A stretch of DNA of 64,000 nt, taken from assembly GCF_018343545.2 (NCBI RefSeq), contig NZ_JAGYPE020000014.1:32988-96987 (forward strand), in the 5' to 3' direction. Below are positions 35,778-44,860 of the stretch, in pieces. The position numbers and the translations under genes are program-made. This DNA comes from Neobacillus citreus. Lineage in GTDB: Bacteria > Bacillota > Bacilli > Bacillales > Cytobacillaceae. Below the pieces are notes generated by a model, which saw only the letters and a list, made by a program, of their open reading frames with translations, ran no database searches and was not told the origin of the DNA. Each line of letters starts with the position of its first letter. Positions within the stretch are counted from its first letter, which is position 1.

Positions 35778-37187
35778 ATGGCTCAGAGTGCCAAAGTGAA
35801 AGCACCAGATTTTAATGTAGAAAAAGCAGCAGTTCGTCCGTTTGGAATGAGAGATAAATTAGGTTATTTGTTTGGTGATTTTGGAAACGATTTCTTCTTT
35901 ATTTTAGTGGCATCGTTCTTAATGGTCTATTACACAGATGTTTATGGTCTTAATCCTGCTTTTGTAGGAACCCTTTTCTTAGTTGCCCGCCTATGGGATG
36001 CTGTAGCCGATGTTTCTTGGGGACGTTTTATTGACACAAGAAAAGCAGGGAAAAACGGTAAGTTCAGACCATGGATTTTTAGAATGTCATTTCCGCTTGT
36101 CATCACTGGTGTGTTAATGTTTGTACACATTCCGGGAATGTCTACAGGATTTTATGAAGCATATGCATTTGTAACATATATTTTATGGGGAACATTATAT
36201 AGTACGGTTAATATTCCGTATGGATCAATGGCTTCTGTAATTACAGGTGATCCAGTTGAACGTACTTCACTATCAAGTTGGAGAACATTAGGAGGAAACC
36301 TAGCTGGTTTAATCATTAACGTAGTTGGTCCAATGATTCTGTTTGTCAATAATAAGGCTGATGCCAATCACTTTTTATTAGGGGCCATCATTTTTGGAGT
36401 ACTTGCCATTGCTTGTTATATGGCTTGCTACAAAATGTCAGTAGAACGTATTACAATCACTGATTCAAAAAAGGAAAAAGTGAATTTAGGTCAAACATTA
36501 AAGGGCCTTGCAAAAAACAAACCTTTACTGTGGATTTTGATTGCATCATTGGCTTTCATGGTGACATTTATGTTAATCGGTGCAGTAAACGTTTACTTGT
36601 TTAAAGATTATTTTGGCAATGCCAAAGCTTTAAGTATGGTTGGTCTTATTCAATCTGTAGCAGTATTTGTGGGAATGCCATTGGTTAAGCCATTAGTAGC
36701 TAAATTCGGGAAAAAAGAAGTTGCTGCTGCAGGGTTGTTACTCGCAGCTGTTGTATATGGCGTTTTATATCTGCTTCCAAACCTTAATGCAAACCAATTT
36801 ATTGGGATTTTAGCGATTGCCATGTTTGGCTACGGATTATTTAACTTAGTCGTTTGGGCATTTGTAACTGACGTTATCGATTATCATGAATACCTGACTG
36901 GTTTACGTGAAGATGGAACTGTTTATTCAATCTATTCCTTTGCCCGTAAAGTAGGACAAGCGATTGCTGGTGGTGTGGGTGGTTTTGCGATTGCATCAGT
37001 TGGTTATAATGCAACTCTTAAGGCGCAAACACAGGAAACATTGAATGGAATTCATACACTCGCCACATTGGTTCCGGCAGTTACTCTACTTGTAATTTTC
37101 TTAATTCTTGTATTCCTATATCCATTAAATAAGAAAAAAACACAACAGCTTGCTATTGATTTGGCTGAAAAGAGAAAAGCTTCTTAA
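35778..37187 (+). CDS. GPH-family sugar/glucuronide cation symporter
   Basis: 469 aa with twelve predicted spans (MFS_2/GPH family, UidB/XynB/MelB-like). Family signature at the N-terminus: GYLFGDFGNDFFFILVASFL and LVARLWDAVADVSWGRFIDT, with a cytoplasmic loop RKAGKNGKFRPWI. Probably imports a glucuronide, xyloside or uronate with protons or sodium. ATG at 35778 follows GGAGGG; the ATG at 35763 overlaps the ribosome site. Controlled by operator A and ended by a terminator. Confidence 0.9.
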   Translation: MAQSAKVKAPDFNVEKAAVRPFGMRDKLGYLFGDFGNDFFFILVASFLMVYYTDVYGLNPAFVGTLFLVARLWDAVADVSWGRFIDTRKAGKNGKFRPWIFRMSFPLVITGVLMFVHIPGMSTGFYEAYAFVTYILWGTLYSTVNIPYGSMASVITGDPVERTSLSSWRTLGGNLAGLIINVVGPMILFVNNKADANHFLLGAIIFGVLAIACYMACYKMSVERITITDSKKEKVNLGQTLKGLAKNKPLLWILIASLAFMVTFMLIGAVNVYLFKDYFGNAKALSMVGLIQSVAVFVGMPLVKPLVAKFGKKEVAAAGLLLAAVVYGVLYLLPNLNANQFIGILAIAMFGYGLFNLVVWAFVTDVIDYHEYLTGLREDGTVYSIYSFARKVGQAIAGGVGGFAIASVGYNATLKAQTQETLNGIHTLATLVPAVTLLVIFLILVFLYPLNKKKTQQLAIDLAEKRKAS

Positions 37188-37197
37188 TATGAATGAT

Positions 37198-37238
37198 AGA
37201 AGATAGTTAAGGGAACTTAGCTATCTTCTTTTTTTTGC
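37198..37238 (+). terminator. Terminator of the GPH transporter gene
   Basis: AGAAGATAG (37198-37206) pairs with CTATCTTCT (37221-37229), inner TTAAG/CTTAG, then TTTTTTT. Confidence 0.88.
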
Positions 37239-37242
37239 AAAA

Positions 37243-37266
37243 AAACCCCCTTTTTAAAGGGGGGGT
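37243..37266 (-). terminator. Terminator of the ROK gene (minus strand)
   Basis: CCCCC and GGGGGGG flank TTTTTAAA; on the minus strand the stem is followed by TTTTTTTGC right after the ROK stop codon. Confidence 0.7.
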
Positions 37267-38450
37267 TAGGAAACGGTTTCATTCTCCTGCTGTTCAAATG
37301 GTAAATTCAGCATCGGAACACCAAGGAAATGTTTAATCGCAAGGGCACATGCACCTAATACGCAAGACTTTTTCCCAATTGAAGAAATGGATAACTCACG
37401 GTAATGACTAATAGACGAATGTAAATTTCTCTTAATTTTATCAAGAGCATCCGGATACATCCTTAGAAGTTCACTGTCGAGCACAAGGACATCAGGATTG
37501 TAAATATTAATCATATTATTTAAGCCGACGGAGAGATAGTAGAGTAACTGTTCCAGCTGCTCGTGTACTTCTTGGTCACCTTCATCAAGCCATTTTTGAA
37601 TATCCTCATAGGATAGGTTTTTCATTTGTCTTTTTTCGGATAGATACTCGAATATACTTGATTCTGAGGCGTACTTCTCCCAGCATCCTTTATTGCCGCA
37701 GTTGCATGGCCTGCCTTCAGGGACAACAATCATATGGCCAATCTCACCAGCAAAGCCATCATGCCCGCGGAAGAAGTCATTTTTCATCATCATTCCCATT
37801 CCAATTCCAGAATAGAGAGTGGCACAAAGCAGGTTATCTGTTTCATGGTGGAAAAATACCCGTTCTGCAAAAGAGCTTAGGTTGGCATTGTTTTCAAGAT
37901 AAACATCGATATCAAGTTCATTTTCAAGATCGGTTTTTAAATGAATATCCTCCCATCCAAGTCGTGGTACAAAATGAACCACTTCGTCCTTCCCAACAAG
38001 GCCATGGATGGCAATGACAATTCCGACAATTCCGTAGTGGCTGTCAGTGTATTCCGCTTTATATTTTTTAATTTGCTCAACTAATATATGAAGAATCTCT
38101 GCATAGTCTGTTGTGTTTATTTTAATAATAGTAGATGTAACAGGATGACCCAGCAGGTCTGATAACGTAAAGGATATTTGACCATAATCAAGGTCGATTC
38201 CAAGGGCATAGCCTGCATGGCTGTTTAATGAAAGCATAATCGGCTTTCTTCCGACAGAAAAATGCTCAAGCTGTGTCTCAATAATCAGTCCTTCATCCAA
38301 AAGGTCAGCAACCTGGGCAGAAATGGTAGCTCTCGTCAGGTCAGTCACTTTGGATATATCTGCGCGGGAAATCATTCCTGCTTTTACAATTTCCTTAATG
38401 ATTAAGGAACGATTTATTTTTTTTATATATGCCGCATCACCGGTAATCAT
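37266..38450 (-). CDS. ROK-family (XylR/NagC-type) transcriptional repressor
   Basis: 394 aa. N-terminal winged helix (about 15-70, SRADISKVTDLTRATISAQVA) and a ROK sugar-kinase-like domain with zinc motif CNCGNKGCWEKYAS near residue 245 and GLVGKDEVVHFVPRLGW. RBS GGAGG precedes the ATG at 38450. Lies between the symporter and uxaC copy 2 and is divergent from the latter; operator B is in the shared gap, so it may regulate itself. Inducer unknown, probably a uronate or glucuronide breakdown product. Confidence 0.9.
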   Translation of the reverse strand: MITGDAAYIKKINRSLIIKEIVKAGMISRADISKVTDLTRATISAQVADLLDEGLIIETQLEHFSVGRKPIMLSLNSHAGYALGIDLDYGQISFTLSDLLGHPVTSTIIKINTTDYAEILHILVEQIKKYKAEYTDSHYGIVGIVIAIHGLVGKDEVVHFVPRLGWEDIHLKTDLENELDIDVYLENNANLSSFAERVFFHHETDNLLCATLYSGIGMGMMMKNDFFRGHDGFAGEIGHMIVVPEGRPCNCGNKGCWEKYASESSIFEYLSEKRQMKNLSYEDIQKWLDEGDQEVHEQLEQLLYYLSVGLNNMINIYNPDVLVLDSELLRMYPDALDKIKRNLHSSISHYRELSISSIGKKSCVLGACALAIKHFLGVPMLNLPFEQQENETVS

Positions 38451-38538
38451 TGAGTTCCTCCATTTTATACACTTTTATAAGTATTTCTATTATATCAAAT
38501 TATTAAATGGCGGAAAAACATATTATTGATTTCCTTCA

Positions 38539-38567
38539 TTGACGAATTAAGATAAACATGATAATTT
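38539..38567 (+). promoter_or_regulatory. SigA promoter of uxaC copy 2
   Basis: TTGACG (38539-38544), 17 bp, TAATTT (38562-38567). Operator B starts 6 bp downstream. Confidence 0.65.
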
Positions 38568-38573
38568 ATACTT

Positions 38574-38602
38574 GTAATTAATTAGTTTAATAAACAAATT
38601 AA
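38574..38602. promoter_or_regulatory. ROK-repressor operator B
   Basis: Arms TAATTAATTAGTTT and AAACAAATTAA. Aligned with operator A, 24 of 29 positions agree. Located between the divergent ROK gene and uxaC copy 2. Confidence 0.78.
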
Positions 38603-38685
38603 ACTAAACTATATGTATTTATTAAATTTTTTTAGTGCAATTGAAAGGGTTTACAGCTAAAGCTTTACTATTGGGAGGGAATAGA

Positions 38686-40089
38686 ATGAAAGCTTTTTTA
38701 GATAATCATTTCTTATTAAATACCGAGACAGCTAAGGGACTTTATGAAAATGCCGCGCAGGGATTGCCAATCTTTGACTTTCACTGCCATTTAAATCCCC
38801 AAGAGGTTTGGGAAAACAAACCATATCGAAGCATTACGGAAGTGTGGCTTGGCGGCGACCATTATAAATGGAGAGCCATGCGTATGCATGGTATTGGCGA
38901 AAGGTTCATTACCGGCGACGCTGATGACTGGGAGAAGTTTGCTGCCTGGGCGGAAACAGTGCCTCATTTAATTGGCAACCCGCTTTATCATTGGACACAT
39001 ATGGAATTAAAAATGTTTTTTGGAATCGAGAAGGTTCTTAATCCGGAAACCGCCCGTGAAATTTTTGACGAGTGCAATGAAAAACTCGAGAAGCCGGAAT
39101 TCAGGCCAAGAGCCTTCATCGAACGATCTAATGTAAAATTTATCGGTACTACAGATGACCCAGTTTCAACTCTTGAATACCACCAATTGTTGAAGAAGGA
39201 TGAAACGTTTAAGGCCATCATTGCGCCAACCTTCCGTCCTGACGGTGCCCTTTTCATTGAGCGGCCAACCTTTAAAACATGGCTTGAAACATTATCGGAA
39301 GTATCCGGGATTAAGGTGGACTCTTTAGATTCGTTTTTACAAGCATTAAAACAGCGGGTTGATTACTTCCATGAAAATGGCGGCCGAGCATCTGACCATG
39401 ATATTCAAAAAATGGAATATGTACACACGACTAAAGAAGAGATTTCACCAATTTTTGATAAGAAGTTCAATGGTGAAGAGCTTGATGAAGAAGAAATCAC
39501 TCTATATAGAGCGTTCCTATTGACGGAGCTTGGAAAAATGTATGCGGAAAAACAATGGGTCATGCAGCTTCATATGGGAGCCATGCGCAGCAATAATACG
39601 AAAATGAAAAATCTGCTTGGTCCTGATACAGGTTTTGATTCTGTTGGCGAAACCAATTTTGCTGAAGGCATCTCCCGCTTTCTTGATGCTCTTGACGTAC
39701 AGAATGCATTGCCAAGAACGGTATTGTTTAACTTAAACCAGAAGGATAATGTTGTTCTTGCTGGCATGATGGGTAATTTCTATGAAGAGGGTATTCCGGG
39801 TAAGGTTCAATTTGGTTCAGGCTGGTGGTTCCTCGATCATATCGATGGAATGGAAAAACAAATGAAGGATCTTGCAAATGTTGGGTTATTAAGCCACTTT
39901 ATTGGTATGCTGACAGATTCCCGCAGTTTCCTATCTTACGCAAGGCATGATTATTTTCGTCGAATCCTCTGCAACATTCTGGGAGAATGGGTGGAAAGAG
40001 GCTTAGCGCCAAATAATCAGGAGTTCATGGAGCAAATGGTTAGAAATATTGGCTATCACAATGCAGAGAAGTATTTCTTACAGCGATAA
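38686..40089 (+). CDS. uxaC: Glucuronate isomerase (copy 2)
   Basis: 467 aa uronate isomerase, about half identical by eye to copy 1 at 26958. All key stretches are kept: DFHCHLNPQEVWENK, GDHYKWRAMRMHG, GTTDDPVSTLEYH and LTDSRSFLSYARHDYFRRI, so it should be active. ATG at 38686 follows GGGAGGGA; the TTG at 38635 is not supported. Under operator B, it is separately regulated from copy 1 and may be tuned to D-glucuronate. Confidence 0.94.
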   Translation: MKAFLDNHFLLNTETAKGLYENAAQGLPIFDFHCHLNPQEVWENKPYRSITEVWLGGDHYKWRAMRMHGIGERFITGDADDWEKFAAWAETVPHLIGNPLYHWTHMELKMFFGIEKVLNPETAREIFDECNEKLEKPEFRPRAFIERSNVKFIGTTDDPVSTLEYHQLLKKDETFKAIIAPTFRPDGALFIERPTFKTWLETLSEVSGIKVDSLDSFLQALKQRVDYFHENGGRASDHDIQKMEYVHTTKEEISPIFDKKFNGEELDEEEITLYRAFLLTELGKMYAEKQWVMQLHMGAMRSNNTKMKNLLGPDTGFDSVGETNFAEGISRFLDALDVQNALPRTVLFNLNQKDNVVLAGMMGNFYEEGIPGKVQFGSGWWFLDHIDGMEKQMKDLANVGLLSHFIGMLTDSRSFLSYARHDYFRRILCNILGEWVERGLAPNNQEFMEQMVRNIGYHNAEKYFLQR

Positions 40090-40105
40090 TTTAGAAATGC
40101 CTTTC

Positions 40106-40134
40106 TTGATGTTCTTTGCTTAAAACGCTATTAT
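40106..40134 (+). promoter_or_regulatory. SigA promoter of gndA
   Basis: TTGATG (40106-40111), 17 bp, TATTAT (40129-40134). No ROK operator lies here, and no terminator separates uxaC copy 2, so gndA may be read both alone and by read-through. Confidence 0.65.
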
Positions 40135-40192
40135 GGATGGTATATTAATGGTGCCCGCGAGCCCAAACCGATAAACGGAGGGAGATTGTCAT

Positions 40193-41605
40193 ATGTCAAA
40201 GCAACAAATTGGTGTAGTTGGATTAGCTGTAATGGGGAAAAATCTTGCTTTAAATATTGAAAGCAGAGGGTATTCCGTTGCAGTCTTTAACCGCTCTTAC
40301 GAAAAAACAGAGGAATTTTTGAAAAATGAAGCAGAGGGTAAAAACTTTGTTGGTGCCCGCACTGTCGAGGAATTTGTTAACTCTTTAGAAAAGCCTCGCA
40401 AAATTTTATTAATGGTTAAAGCAGGTACTGCTACCGATGCCACAATCGACTCTTTAAAGCCATTTCTTGAGGAAGGCGATATTCTGATCGATGGCGGAAA
40501 TACATTCTTCCAGGACACCATCAGAAGGAATAAGGAACTAGCGTCAGCAGGATACCATTTTATCGGAACTGGCGTATCCGGCGGGGAAGAAGGCGCATTA
40601 AAAGGACCTTCGATTATGCCTGGTGGTAAACAGGAAGCTTATGAGCTTGTCAAACCGATTTTAGAAGCCATCTCTGCAAAAGTCGAAGGTGACCCATGCT
40701 GTACGTATATCGGTCCGAATGGGGCAGGACACTATGTGAAAATGGTTCATAATGGCATCGAGTATGGCGATATGCAGCTAATTTGTGAAGCATACTTTAT
40801 CCTTAAGAATGTCCTTGGTTTAAATGCAGAGGAGCTTCATCAAGTATTTGCCGAGTGGAATAAAGGCGAACTAGACAGTTATTTGATTGAAATTACCGCT
40901 GACATTTTTACAAAAGTGGATGAAGAAACTGGAAAGCCAATGGTTGATGTCATCATGGATACTGCCGGCCAAAAAGGTACTGGTAAATGGACAAGCCAAA
41001 ACGCTTTAGATTTAGGTGTACCGCTGCCGCTTATTACTGAATCTGTATTTGCGCGCTTTATTTCAGCGATGAAAGAGGAACGTGTAAAGGCAAGCAAAGT
41101 ATTGAATGGGCCTGAGGCAAAATCATTTGAGGGCAATAAAGAAGAGTTGATTGAAGCGGTTCGTAAGGCATTATACATGAGTAAAATTTGCTCTTACGCA
41201 CAAGGCTTTGCACAAATGCGCTCAGCATCTGAAGAGTACGATTGGAATCTTCGCTATGGGGATATCGCAATGATTTTCCGCGGCGGCTGTATCATTCGTG
41301 CCCAATTCCTGCAAAAAATTAAAGATGCTTACGATCGCGACCCAGAATTGAAGAACCTGTTATTAGATCCATACTTTAAGGAAATTGTGGAAGGCTATCA
41401 GCAATCACTACGTCAAGTGCTATCCTTGGCAATTGAACGCGGTATTCCGGTGCCATCTTTTGCAAGTGCGATTGCTTACTATGACAGCTACCGTACCGAA
41501 ACACTTCCTGCGAACCTATTGCAGGCACAGCGTGATTACTTTGGTGCCCACACGTACCAGCGTATTGACAAAGAAGGTACTTTCCATACAAACTGGATGG
41601 AATAA
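40193..41605 (+). CDS. gndA: 6-phosphogluconate dehydrogenase, decarboxylating
   Basis: 470 aa, oxidises 6-phosphogluconate to ribulose-5-P and CO2 with NADP. Rossmann start [20 protein letters not shown], catalytic VSGGEEGA and [14 protein letters not shown]-terminal [11 protein letters not shown] and the tail YFGAHTYQR. Full length. RBS GGAGGGAG. Its location after uxaC copy 2 is unusual and supports a link between glucuronate use and the pentose phosphate route. Confidence 0.96.
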   Translation: MSKQQIGVVGLAVMGKNLALNIESRGYSVAVFNRSYEKTEEFLKNEAEGKNFVGARTVEEFVNSLEKPRKILLMVKAGTATDATIDSLKPFLEEGDILIDGGNTFFQDTIRRNKELASAGYHFIGTGVSGGEEGALKGPSIMPGGKQEAYELVKPILEAISAKVEGDPCCTYIGPNGAGHYVKMVHNGIEYGDMQLICEAYFILKNVLGLNAEELHQVFAEWNKGELDSYLIEITADIFTKVDEETGKPMVDVIMDTAGQKGTGKWTSQNALDLGVPLPLITESVFARFISAMKEERVKASKVLNGPEAKSFEGNKEELIEAVRKALYMSKICSYAQGFAQMRSASEEYDWNLRYGDIAMIFRGGCIIRAQFLQKIKDAYDRDPELKNLLLDPYFKEIVEGYQQSLRQVLSLAIERGIPVPSFASAIAYYDSYRTETLPANLLQAQRDYFGAHTYQRIDKEGTFHTNWME

Positions 41606-41622
41606 GCTTCCTTTTTTCACCT

Positions 41623-41671
41623 AAAAAGAGACAAAACCTCCAAACAAATGGATGGTTTTGTCTCTTTTTTT
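41623..41671 (+). terminator. Terminator of gndA
   Basis: AAAAAGAGACAAAACC (41623-41638) pairs with GGTTTTGTCTCTTTTTT (41654-41670). Confidence 0.93.
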
Positions 41672-41777
41672 ACTTAAACTAAAATACAAAAAGCAATATC
41701 AGTCAAATTTAATAAGAATGAAGGCAGTTTCAGAGAATGTTTTTCTCAAGCTTAAGGCGTAAAATATAAGTAAGCTT

Positions 41778-41791
41778 TGATAACGCTTACT
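41778..41791 (+). promoter_or_regulatory. cre-like site before the AraC-type operon
   Basis: TGATAACGCTTACT, matching the looser pattern WTGNNARCGNWWWCAW except at the CA; 22 bp before the proposed start. Confidence 0.5.
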
Positions 41792-41812
41792 ACTAGGGAA
41801 GGCGTGAGAGCT

Positions 41813-42730
41813 GTGGAAGATTTAATTTCCCTGCCATATAAAAGAAAAGTATTAGATGAATGGATTTATGCATCTTATCGAATGCGCGGAGTGGAATCCT
41901 ATACTTTTCAGTTTCACTCACATCACGAGTATGAGATTTATTTCTTCTGCGGCGGTGATTGTAAGTATTTAATTAATAATCGGATCTATGAGCTAGTACC
42001 CGGTGATATTATTCTTTTGGATGGCATGACCTTGCATAAAGCCAACCCCTGGGGTGAGAGCATCTATACGAGAAGTGTGCTTCATTTTTCTCCAACATGG
42101 CTGTCTGATTTGATTTCCACACTCGGAATACCGAATTTGTTAATGCCGTTTAAAAAATTGAACAACCCGCTTCTACGTACGCGCTATGATGAAAATGGCC
42201 AATATGTGGACGGGCAGATGAAAAAAATATCGGGGCTTCTAACCGAAATCGATGAAGAGCTTCAGCGTACGGGTAAAAAGAGTGAACTATTAGAAGCTGA
42301 AGTGAAGCTTGAGCTGACTCAGTTGCTGCTTGCTATCTATAAAATGAGTAAGAAGGAGCTAGCGCAAGTAAACAGCAGGAAGACAGAAAAGGAAGTACAT
42401 GTAGAGGAAATTGCTTCTTGGATAAGAGACCACTATACAGAGAAAATTAGTTTGGACCGTATTTCGTCCGAGCTTAGTTTAAGCAAATATTATGTATCGC
42501 ATGTTTTTAAAGAAGTCACAGGTTTTACTGTGATGGAATATGTAATGGGCTGCAGGCTTAACCAAGTGAAGTTCTTGTTAGAAATGGAACCAGATCTATC
42601 CTTAGCTGAAGTATCTAGTGCATCGGGGTTTGAAAGTCTTGCACATTTTAGCCGCTTTTTTAAAGAAAAGGTGGGCATTACACCGTCACGCTATCGAAAA
42701 AATAAACTACAACCAGCAACACAGCAATAA
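41813..42730 (+). CDS. AraC-family regulator with cupin sensor domain
   Basis: 305 aa. N-terminal AraC-binding cupin (about 10-150, FQFHSHHEYEIYFFCGGDCKY) and C-terminal double HTH (about 205-300, LSLSKYYVSHVFKEVTG and VSSASGFESLAHFSRFFKEK). GTG at 41813 is chosen because AAGGCGTGAG lies just upstream; in-frame TTG 41777 and GTG 41804 are alternatives. First gene of the operon with the two isomerase-like and two dehydrogenase genes, which it probably activates on binding their sugar substrate. Confidence 0.85.
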   Translation: MEDLISLPYKRKVLDEWIYASYRMRGVESYTFQFHSHHEYEIYFFCGGDCKYLINNRIYELVPGDIILLDGMTLHKANPWGESIYTRSVLHFSPTWLSDLISTLGIPNLLMPFKKLNNPLLRTRYDENGQYVDGQMKKISGLLTEIDEELQRTGKKSELLEAEVKLELTQLLLAIYKMSKKELAQVNSRKTEKEVHVEEIASWIRDHYTEKISLDRISSELSLSKYYVSHVFKEVTGFTVMEYVMGCRLNQVKFLLEMEPDLSLAEVSSASGFESLAHFSRFFKEKVGITPSRYRKNKLQPATQQ

Positions 42731-42746
42731 GGAGGAGTCGCTATAA

Positions 42747-43634
42747 ATGAATCAAGATTTATTGATCTCAGGATTTTCAGATGAAATTTCATCAGATTTT
42801 GATACACAGCTTGAGGTTGTTTCAAATCTAGGCATGCGTTATTTATCTTTGCGGGGCATTGATGGGAAAAACATCGGTGACTTTACCGTTGCTGAGATTA
42901 AAGAAAATGTCCTTCCGCGTCTTGAAAAAGCGGGAATAGCTGTATCATCGATTGGATCTCCTATTGGCAAGGTCTTCATCAATGATGAAGAAGGCTTTGC
43001 AAAACAAAAAGAAATGCTTGAAACCCTATGCCAGATTAGCAATCTGTTGGACTGCAAATATATTCGTATTTTTAGTTTTTATATTCCAAAGGGTGACAAC
43101 CCTGATATTTACCGCGATGATGTTATTCGCAAAATAAAGGAATATGCAGCGATTGCGAAGGAATACAATGTCATTTTATTGCATGAAAATGAAAAGGATA
43201 TTTTCGGAGATATCGCACGACGCTGTCATGAGATATTAAAAGAGGTTAATTCTCCGTACTTTAAGGCGATATTTGATTTTGCCAACTTCGTCCAATGCGG
43301 TGAAGATACCCAGGAATGCTATGAATTATTAAAGGATGAAGTGGTGTATATTCACATCAAAGATGCGGTTACTACAGATAATCAAAATGTTGTCTGCGGT
43401 ACAGGTGAAGGGAAAATTCCTGAACTCCTCTCCCAATTTCTTAAAGCGGGCTACAAAGGCTTTTTAACACTAGAGCCTCATTTGGTTCTCTTTGATTCAT
43501 TAAAGGATTTAGAGCTTGAAGATGCGGCCGAGATCATTAAGGACAACAAAGGGCTTGATGGTGCAGGCGGCTATAAACTTCAATATGAAGCACTTTTAGA
43601 AATTCTTAAAAAAATTGAAAGCGAGGAAAGGTAA
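42747..43634 (+). CDS. Sugar phosphate isomerase/epimerase-like TIM barrel (1)
   Basis: 295 aa, xylose isomerase-like AP_endonuc_2 fold (IolE/IolH, YcjR relatives). Metal-ligand stretches: YIRIFSFYIPKG, LLHENEKDIFG (Glu), KAIFDFANFVQCGED, VVYIHIKDA and LTLEPHLV. 16 bp after the AraC gene and 2 bp before the first Gfo/Idh gene. Function unassigned. Could epimerise, isomerise or, as in 3-keto-glycoside cleaving enzymes, eliminate an aglycone from an oxidised sugar. Confidence 0.82.
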   Translation: MNQDLLISGFSDEISSDFDTQLEVVSNLGMRYLSLRGIDGKNIGDFTVAEIKENVLPRLEKAGIAVSSIGSPIGKVFINDEEGFAKQKEMLETLCQISNLLDCKYIRIFSFYIPKGDNPDIYRDDVIRKIKEYAAIAKEYNVILLHENEKDIFGDIARRCHEILKEVNSPYFKAIFDFANFVQCGEDTQECYELLKDEVVYIHIKDAVTTDNQNVVCGTGEGKIPELLSQFLKAGYKGFLTLEPHLVLFDSLKDLELEDAAEIIKDNKGLDGAGGYKLQYEALLEILKKIESEER

Positions 43635-43636
43635 AA

Positions 43637-44797
43637 ATGGAACAAGTAAAATTAGGGATTATTGGTTTAGGCGCAGAAGGTGGTATGTACGCTAAATTCA
43701 TTTCAGAAGGCAAAGTTAAAAATATGGTAATCGGTGCAATTTGTGATAATGACCCGGCTAAAAAACAAGTAGCACAAGAAAATTATCCTGATGTACCTTT
43801 TTATGATAATTATATCGATATGCTTGAAAGCGGTGACGTTAATGCAGTCGTTACAACTGTTCCGCATTACCTCCATCCTGAAATGGGAATTGAAGCACTA
43901 AAACGAAACATCCATGCATTAGTGGAAAAACCAGCTGGTGTATATACAAAACAAGTAAAAGAGCTAAACGACTTTGCAGCGACAAAGCCTGACGTTAAGT
44001 TTGCAATCTTCTTTAACCAGCGTACAAACCCGCTTTATAAAAAAGTAAAAGAACTTATTGATAATGGTGAGATTGGAAGCATTCGCCGTACCAACTGGAT
44101 TATCACTACTTGGTGGAGACCGCAGGGTTACTACGATCAAAGTGAATGGAGAGCAACATGGGGCGGAGAAGGCGGCGGTGTTCTTGTAAACCAAGCGCCG
44201 CACCAAATTGACTTGCTTCAGTGGATTTGCGGTATGCCTAAAAAGGTTTATTCAAAAGCAAACTTTGGCTATCAAAGAGATATTGTTGTTGAAGACGATG
44301 TAACTGCAGTTTTTGATTATGGAAATGGTGCTACTGGTGTATTTGTAACATGTACGCATGATGTAGTGGGGACAGACCGTTTAGAAATCTTAGGCGATAA
44401 AGGAAAAATCGTGGTAGATGATAGTAAAAAAATCACTATCAAACGCCTGAATAAGCCTGAAAATGAAATGAGCGCAACCATGAGTATGCAAGATGTTATG
44501 AGTATTTTCATGGGCGGCGGTCAAGGTGATATTTTCACTGAGGAAGTCCTTGAATTTGAAAGCGTTTGGGGCGGTCAGCACATTGCTGTATTAGAAGACT
44601 TTGCTTCAGCGATCGTAGAAGGTACACCATTATTAGCACCAGGCAGCGACGGTATTAATGGTGTTAGACTTGCAAATGCGATGCATCTGTCAAGCTGGTT
44701 AGGCAAGGAAGTGGAAGTACCATTTGATGAAGATTTATTCTTAGAAGAACTAAATAAACGGATTGCAGAAGAAGGTAAATATCCGGTTAGAAAGTAA
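43637..44797 (+). CDS. Gfo/Idh/MocA-family sugar dehydrogenase (1)
   Basis: 386 aa NAD(P)-dependent dehydrogenase. Rossmann fold at the N-terminus (LGIIGLGAEGGMYAKF), the signature EKPAG at about residue 97, and a C-terminal GFO_IDH_MocA_C domain with GGEGGGVLVNQAPHQIDLLQW. Begins 2 bp after the preceding isomerase-like gene. Substrate unknown; the paired isomerase suggests oxidation of a sugar or glycoside ring hydroxyl. About 35 residues longer than the second copy in this operon and not a recent duplicate. Confidence 0.85.
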   Translation: MEQVKLGIIGLGAEGGMYAKFISEGKVKNMVIGAICDNDPAKKQVAQENYPDVPFYDNYIDMLESGDVNAVVTTVPHYLHPEMGIEALKRNIHALVEKPAGVYTKQVKELNDFAATKPDVKFAIFFNQRTNPLYKKVKELIDNGEIGSIRRTNWIITTWWRPQGYYDQSEWRATWGGEGGGVLVNQAPHQIDLLQWICGMPKKVYSKANFGYQRDIVVEDDVTAVFDYGNGATGVFVTCTHDVVGTDRLEILGDKGKIVVDDSKKITIKRLNKPENEMSATMSMQDVMSIFMGGGQGDIFTEEVLEFESVWGGQHIAVLEDFASAIVEGTPLLAPGSDGINGVRLANAMHLSSWLGKEVEVPFDEDLFLEELNKRIAEEGKYPVRK

Positions 44798-44804
44798 TCA
44801 CCTT

Positions 44805-44841
44805 AAACGAACTCAATGCTAATTCAGCTTTGAGTTCGTTT
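44805..44841 (+). other. Intercistronic hairpin
   Basis: AAACGAACTCAA (44805-44816) pairs perfectly with TTGAGTTCGTTT (44830-44841). A run of A, not T, follows, so it is not a classic terminator. It may protect or process mRNA between the two dehydrogenase genes. Confidence 0.65.
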
Positions 44842-44860
44842 CAAAAAAGGGGAGAAGCAT

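Noticed and set aside
40106..40134. gndA as a direct ROK target
   Set aside because: No operator copy lies at its promoter; only read-through from uxaC copy 2 could link it, so it is not listed as a certain regulon member.
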